NCBI GenBank assembly: GCA_934435205.1
Contig: CAKSAK010000001.1
Span: 545,117 to 609,116 of the forward strand
Reading direction: 5' to 3'
Origin: an uncultured Ruminococcus sp.
Lineage (GTDB): Bacteria; Bacillota; Clostridia; Oscillospirales; Ruminococcaceae
DNA length: 64,000 nucleotides
The position numbers and the translations under genes are program-made. This document shows positions 60,905-64,000 of this stretch, piece after piece; position 1 is the first letter of the stretch; each line of letters begins with the position of its first letter. The notes below the pieces were generated by a model. It was not told the DNA's origin and searched no databases. It saw nothing but the letters and a program-made list of their open reading frames with translations.

Positions 60905-61819
60905 CTAAGCTTTGGCTTGCAAAGCCTGTGATGAATGTTTTGACCTGAATGGTATGATATTTATTGCCGAGCCGCATATTACAAGCACCGCACCTGCGAT
61001 CATATGCGGGGTAACATCTTCGTGGAGGAATATATAAGCCGCTGCCATTGCAATAACAGGCTTAATAAAGAACGATACCGAAGCCGCCGAAGGACCGCCT
61101 GCGGCGATCGCCTTGAGAAATGCGATGTAGCCTATTCCAGTGACCACAATCCCAAGATAGAGAAGAAGCGGTGCAGAGAAAAGAGATATGCCTTTAACTA
61201 TCGGTCTGCCGGAGACTAAAAGATATATCAGAAGTCCTGCGCAGCCAAATAGAAAACTGAAACAGTTCTGAGACCAGCCGCCGATCTTTGCGATACGCTT
61301 TTTTCCAAGTGCGGTATAAAGTCCAAAAGCAATGGAAGCGACCAGCACGATGAGAAGTCCCGAGATGTTGTTGCCCGAAAGAAGCTTTTTCGGATCAGCC
61401 GCCACTACAAGTCCTGCAATGCAGATGAGAAGCACAAGAAGCTTTTTTCTGTTGAACTTGTCGCTTGTAAGAAAGTGGGCGAAGATCATTGTGAAAACTG
61501 GGTTCGCACTTATTATCAGTGCGGCAAGTGCTGCGTTTGTTTTCATAACACCGATCTGAAACAGCGTCATCGAAAAGCATACGCACACGAGACCGAGTAT
61601 CACGAGATAAATTATATCACCTGCTGTCAGGCGGTAATTTCGCTTTTTAAGGTCTGCCGCCGCAAATGGTATCAGCAGCACGCCACCGATAAAAAATCTC
61701 AGAAATGTGAGCTGTATCGGATCGAATGTACTTCCGCCAAGCTTCAGCGCCGTTTCCATTGTGCCAAAGCAAAAGGCTGTTACCAAAACATAAGGAAAGC
61801 TTTTTTTGATATCAGGCAT
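60905..61819 (-). CDS. EamA/DMT family transporter
   Basis: This 304-residue protein has ten hydrophobic segments in two EamA repeats (TAFCFGTMETALKLGG near residue 15 and IAFGLYTALGKK near 165). Members export amino acids and metabolites. As first gene of the long operon it might export a product such as beta-alanine or a toxic analogue, or import a nucleobase; this is inference. GAGGTAAT precedes its ATG. Confidence 0.88.
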   Translation of the reverse strand: MPDIKKSFPYVLVTAFCFGTMETALKLGGSTFDPIQLTFLRFFIGGVLLIPFAAADLKKRNYRLTAGDIIYLVILGLVCVCFSMTLFQIGVMKTNAALAALIISANPVFTMIFAHFLTSDKFNRKKLLVLLICIAGLVVAADPKKLLSGNNISGLLIVLVASIAFGLYTALGKKRIAKIGGWSQNCFSFLFGCAGLLIYLLVSGRPIVKGISLFSAPLLLYLGIVVTGIGYIAFLKAIAAGGPSAASVSFFIKPVIAMAAAYIFLHEDVTPHMIAGAVLVICGSAINIIPFRSKHSSQALQAKA

Positions 61820-61885
61820 TTTTTATTACCTCACTTTGCGGTCAAATGATTTTTTTCATTTGCCTTGCTGTATCTTATGTTTTAT

Positions 61886-61937
61886 ATTATACTCGTTTTG
61901 AATCTTTAAAAAAGGACAAATGTCCTATTTTAAAGAT
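61886..61937 (-). promoter_or_regulatory. Operon promoter with 36-bp inverted repeat (candidate Crp/Fnr site)
   Basis: Minus strand -10 TATAAT at 61886-61891, without a good -35. The inverted repeat 61902-61937 has outer arms ATCTTTAAAA/TTTTAAAGAT and a centre AGGACA-aa-TGTCCT, with one mismatched pair. Its centre lies about 40.5 bases before the predicted start, the class II activator position. Confidence 0.72.
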
Positions 61938-62048
61938 AAATTATGCACAGTTTTTTTACGCTTTTTTGTGCAATTTTACATTTTAACGATTTGCCCATAA
62001 CAAACTTTACGCTTTGAACTTATCAATAGAATGAACGAAATAAATGAA

Positions 62049-62090
62049 ACGTCGTATTTCTGCAAAGCAGAAATTACGCCGCTCCACTAC
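62049..62090. repeat. GGAGCGG...ACGACGT hairpin element
   Basis: Read on the minus strand: GTAGTGGAGCGGCG, AATTTCTGC-ttt-GCAGAAAT, ACGACGT. It is nearly identical to the copy at 42128 and lies 3' of the Crp/Fnr gene. Confidence 0.78.
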
Positions 62091-62098
62091 ATCTCATT

Positions 62099-62833
62099 TT
62101 ATAACTGCCTTTTCTGTTCATTAAGTTCGCTGTAAACGCTGAGTTTCATCTTGTCTGCCTGCTCACCGTCTACCACGATAAGCCGTCCCTGCCTTGTAAT
62201 AAGCCCCTGCTCTTCCAGCCTGTTAAGGGCACGGCTTATTGAGCGGATATTTAAGCCCGTGTCTTCTGAAAGCCGCTCACGAGGTATATTAAGAAAGACT
62301 TTTCCTCGTCCCCCCATATCCTCATAATAAGAAAGCAGCCTATATGCAAGCCGTTGATAGCCGTGAGAAAAGAGCATCGCACGGTCTTTGTTCTGCTGAG
62401 AGAAGTTTTTATATATAATAAGCCGTGTTATGCTAAAAAGTGCCTTATTGCTTGAATGAAGCCAATGCAGGAACACTTCCTTCGGCATATATATAAGCTG
62501 AGCATTATCACTTTCAGTACATACCGTTCCTCGTGAAAACTCTTCGTCCGTGATTGCTTCCGTCTCGCCCATTAAGCATGGGGCCCGAACACTTGCGATC
62601 TCATACAAAATGCCGTCTGGAAGCTCCTTGTAGATCTTTGCCGTACCTTTGAGCAAAAAATAGACCGCCTCACATCTCTCCCCCGACTTTATAAGCATAT
62701 CACCCGAGTGCTTTTTCACCAAAGCAGCATTACCCTTGACATTGTCGTCCATAAGGTCATAGAGGGCAGATATCCACTCCGCAGTGTTTCTGTTTTCACA
62801 GCTTTTGCATATCACTTCCCGGCTGTCAAGCAT
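62099..62833 (-). CDS. Crp/Fnr family transcriptional regulator
   Basis: This 244-residue protein starts at the ATG at 62833, 8 bases after AAGGAG. A cyclic-nucleotide-binding-like beta barrel (about 45-130; KSGERCEAVYFLLKGTAKIY) leads to a helix-turn-helix near 190 (RERLSEDTGLNIRSISRALNRLEEQG). An N-terminal CKSC pair is present, but not the four cysteines of FNR. Being between udp and the long operon, it is the probable activator of the latter. The effector is unknown. Confidence 0.9.
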   Translation of the reverse strand: MLDSREVICKSCENRNTAEWISALYDLMDDNVKGNAALVKKHSGDMLIKSGERCEAVYFLLKGTAKIYKELPDGILYEIASVRAPCLMGETEAITDEEFSRGTVCTESDNAQLIYMPKEVFLHWLHSSNKALFSITRLIIYKNFSQQNKDRAMLFSHGYQRLAYRLLSYYEDMGGRGKVFLNIPRERLSEDTGLNIRSISRALNRLEEQGLITRQGRLIVVDGEQADKMKLSVYSELNEQKRQL

Positions 62834-62855
62834 TTTCCTCACTCCTTATTATCTC

Positions 62856-63629
62856 TTAAAGCTTATCTTTGTCCTCTTTGATAAGAATTTTCAAAGCCTC
62901 CACCGCCGTCTTGATAGCGTTGTGAGTATCAAAATCCGTTTCCATAAGCCCTGTCGCCTTTTCACGGAGCAGATTACGGCAAAGGTTCAGCACAGCACCG
63001 CAGCGAATTTTTCTCACCGCCGACACCACAAAAATAGCCGCACATTCCATTTCGGAGGCCAGCACTCCGGCTTCCTGCCACATTTGCATATTGCGCTCCA
63101 GAACATCACGGGTCGGCATTGATCGAGGTCGATGCTGACCATAATAAGAATCTTTACTGTCAACTACTCCGACAGCAGCAGGCAACTCTAATTTTTTTGA
63201 CGCATTTTCCAAAGCTTTCACCACCGAATAGCTAGGCACAGCCGGAAACTGCTTGGGCATATAGCTGTCAGCAGTACCCTCAGACCTTACCGCACCGTTG
63301 GGTATAATAAGGGTACCCGGCACAAGTTCAGGTTGATGAGCTCCGCAAGTGCCGACCCTTATAACTGTATGCACGCCAGCGTCACAAAGTTCCTCCAAAG
63401 CTATCGCCGCCGAGGGTCCGCCAATACCAGTCGACACCACCGAAACCCTTTCGCCACAAAGCTCACCTGTATATGACATATACTCTCTTTTGTCAGCCAC
63501 AAATTTCGGATTATCAAGCTCCTGGGCTATGATCTCAACACGCTTCGGGTCACCAGGCAGCAAAACATATTTTCCTAGTTCCTCGGGATAACAGCCAAGA
63601 TGATGCAGCCTTTCATTAGTAATAATCAT
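62856..63629 (-). CDS. udp: Uridine phosphorylase
   Basis: This 257-residue protein has the nucleoside phosphorylase pattern: LLPGDPKRVE near residue 25, STGIGGPSAAIALEEL near 65, RVGTCGAHQP near 90, the GQHRPR region near 165 and EMECAAIFVVS near 193. The PGDPxRVE and MExxA motifs and overall order agree with E. coli Udp. It splits uridine into uracil and ribose-1-phosphate and so feeds the catabolic genes downstream. It starts behind AGGAGGA and precedes the crp gene by 22 bases. Confidence 0.9.
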   Translation of the reverse strand: MIITNERLHHLGCYPEELGKYVLLPGDPKRVEIIAQELDNPKFVADKREYMSYTGELCGERVSVVSTGIGGPSAAIALEELCDAGVHTVIRVGTCGAHQPELVPGTLIIPNGAVRSEGTADSYMPKQFPAVPSYSVVKALENASKKLELPAAVGVVDSKDSYYGQHRPRSMPTRDVLERNMQMWQEAGVLASEMECAAIFVVSAVRKIRCGAVLNLCRNLLREKATGLMETDFDTHNAIKTAVEALKILIKEDKDKL

Positions 63630-63643
63630 ATTTGTTCCTCCTA

Positions 63644-63773
63644 ATGTATCAATACATATCTTTCAAGATATTGCCTTTTTAGGCAACAAAAAAAGCACCT
63701 GAAAGATTTCCAAGTGCTTCATTGCAAAAATTCTCTATACTGTGATTTTACTATAAAATACATTAAATTTCAA
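63644..63773 (-). promoter_or_regulatory. udp promoter and structured leader with internal terminator
   Basis: Minus strand TTGAAA (63768-63773), 17 bases, TAAAAT (63745-63750). In the leader, a 12-pair hairpin at 63693-63719 is followed by seven U, an intrinsic terminator ahead of the gene. Next come TTGCC/GGCAA (63671-63686), ATATCTT/AAGATAT (63656-63671) and ATGTAT/ATACAT (63644-63657) palindromes, and then the ribosome binding site. Confidence 0.7.
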
Positions 63774-63864
63774 GAAACATAGATGTATTTTTCTTAAACA
63801 TTTATTAAACTGTATAAAATGAATCATCAGCATTATATATCATTGTACATTGCAACGACATTAC

Positions 63865-63903
63865 AAAAAAATTCCTCCGATCCACGCAAATGAATCAGAG
63901 GAA
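63865..63903 (-). terminator. Intrinsic terminator of tRNA-Trp
   Basis: TTCCTCTGAT and ATCGGAGGAA with a 12-base loop, followed by seven T on the minus strand. Confidence 0.82.
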
Positions 63904-63925
63904 TAAATGCAGATCACAACTGCAA

Positions 63926-64000
63926 TGGCAGGGGCAGAAGGATTCGAACCCTCGGCACGCGGTTTTGGAGACCGCTGCTCTACCAACTGAGCTATACCCC
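63926..64000 (-). tRNA. trnW: tRNA-Trp (CCA anticodon), 5' end cut by the window
   Basis: The minus strand reads GGGGTATAGCTCAGTTGG for the acceptor and D arm, anticodon loop CTCCAAA with anticodon CCA, and the T arm GGGTTCGAATCC. Acceptor 3' strand TGCCCCT, discriminator G and encoded CCA (63926-63928) follow. The first base (pairing with T72) would be at 64001, so one base is missing. Confidence 0.95.

Noticed and set aside
63644..63740. PyrR-dependent attenuator in the udp leader
   Set aside because: No sequence resembling the PyrR anti-antiterminator binding loop was found; the hairpin is kept as a terminator of unknown control.

Overview
The window looks like chromosomal DNA of a gut or rumen Ruminococcus-type bacterium (Clostridia, Oscillospiraceae). 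The evidence is a cellobiose 2-epimerase very close in sequence to the known Ruminococcus albus enzyme, a GH5 cellulase lipoprotein, a split acyl-CoA dehydratase activase typical of anaerobic Clostridia, a CwlD-type sporulation amidase, sigma-A promoters of the TTGACA-17-TATAAT type, and cell-wall proteins with Ser/Thr/Ala-rich linkers and sortase-like tails. No prophage, transposase, CRISPR array or rRNA is visible; one tRNA-Trp sits at the right edge, cut by about one base.

Layout. 1-558: tail of a membrane protein. 709-4952: split 2-hydroxyacyl-CoA dehydratase activase pair. 5171-6697: MoxR-type AAA ATPase. 7053-8694: sugar epimerase, Dtd and ArsC-like operon. 8799-12677: amidohydrolase, SH3 lipoprotein, AcpS and NAD(P)HX repair. 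12738-15277: secreted proteins. 15484-16967: amino-acid ABC transporter without a binding protein. 17260-20255: MarR-controlled acyl-activating/acyltransferase fusion, divergent from nadA-GNAT. 22046-25356: cellulase, PHP phosphoesterase and cellobiose 2-epimerase. 25421-33957: DUF1015, SecA, CwlD, a repeat-containing surface protein and RF3. 34629-49252: nitroreductase, VWA/calcium-repeat protein, ClpB, HAD phosphatase, D,D-carboxypeptidase, CBS protein, AEC transporter, DUF2461 protein and a Dxs-like enzyme. 49487-50355: two hypothetical genes.

The most interesting region is 50465-63629, thirteen genes all on the minus strand. Uridine phosphorylase and a Crp/Fnr regulator come first, then an 11-gene run: EamA transporter, MmgE/PrpD protein, a THI5/NMT1-type ABC importer (ATPase, two permeases, lipoprotein), a TudS-related desulfidase, a PreA-like dihydropyrimidine dehydrogenase, a cyclic amidohydrolase, an M20 carbamoyl-amidohydrolase and a nitrilase-family amidase. 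Together these could take up pyrimidines or thiopyrimidines, remove sulfur, reduce the ring, open it and release the carbamoyl group. A 36-bp inverted repeat centred about 40 bp upstream of the predicted start of the long operon is a good candidate site for the Crp/Fnr protein. The udp leader carries a strong terminator hairpin between promoter and gene, which suggests attenuation.

Intergenic regions hold at least three families of small repeats: a GGGCGAACA/TGTTCGCCC palindrome (about ten copies), a GGAGCGG...ACGACGT hairpin element (three copies), and two elements bounded by inverted GGAATGA/GGAATTA heptamer arrays. All functional calls are from sequence reading alone; no database search was run.
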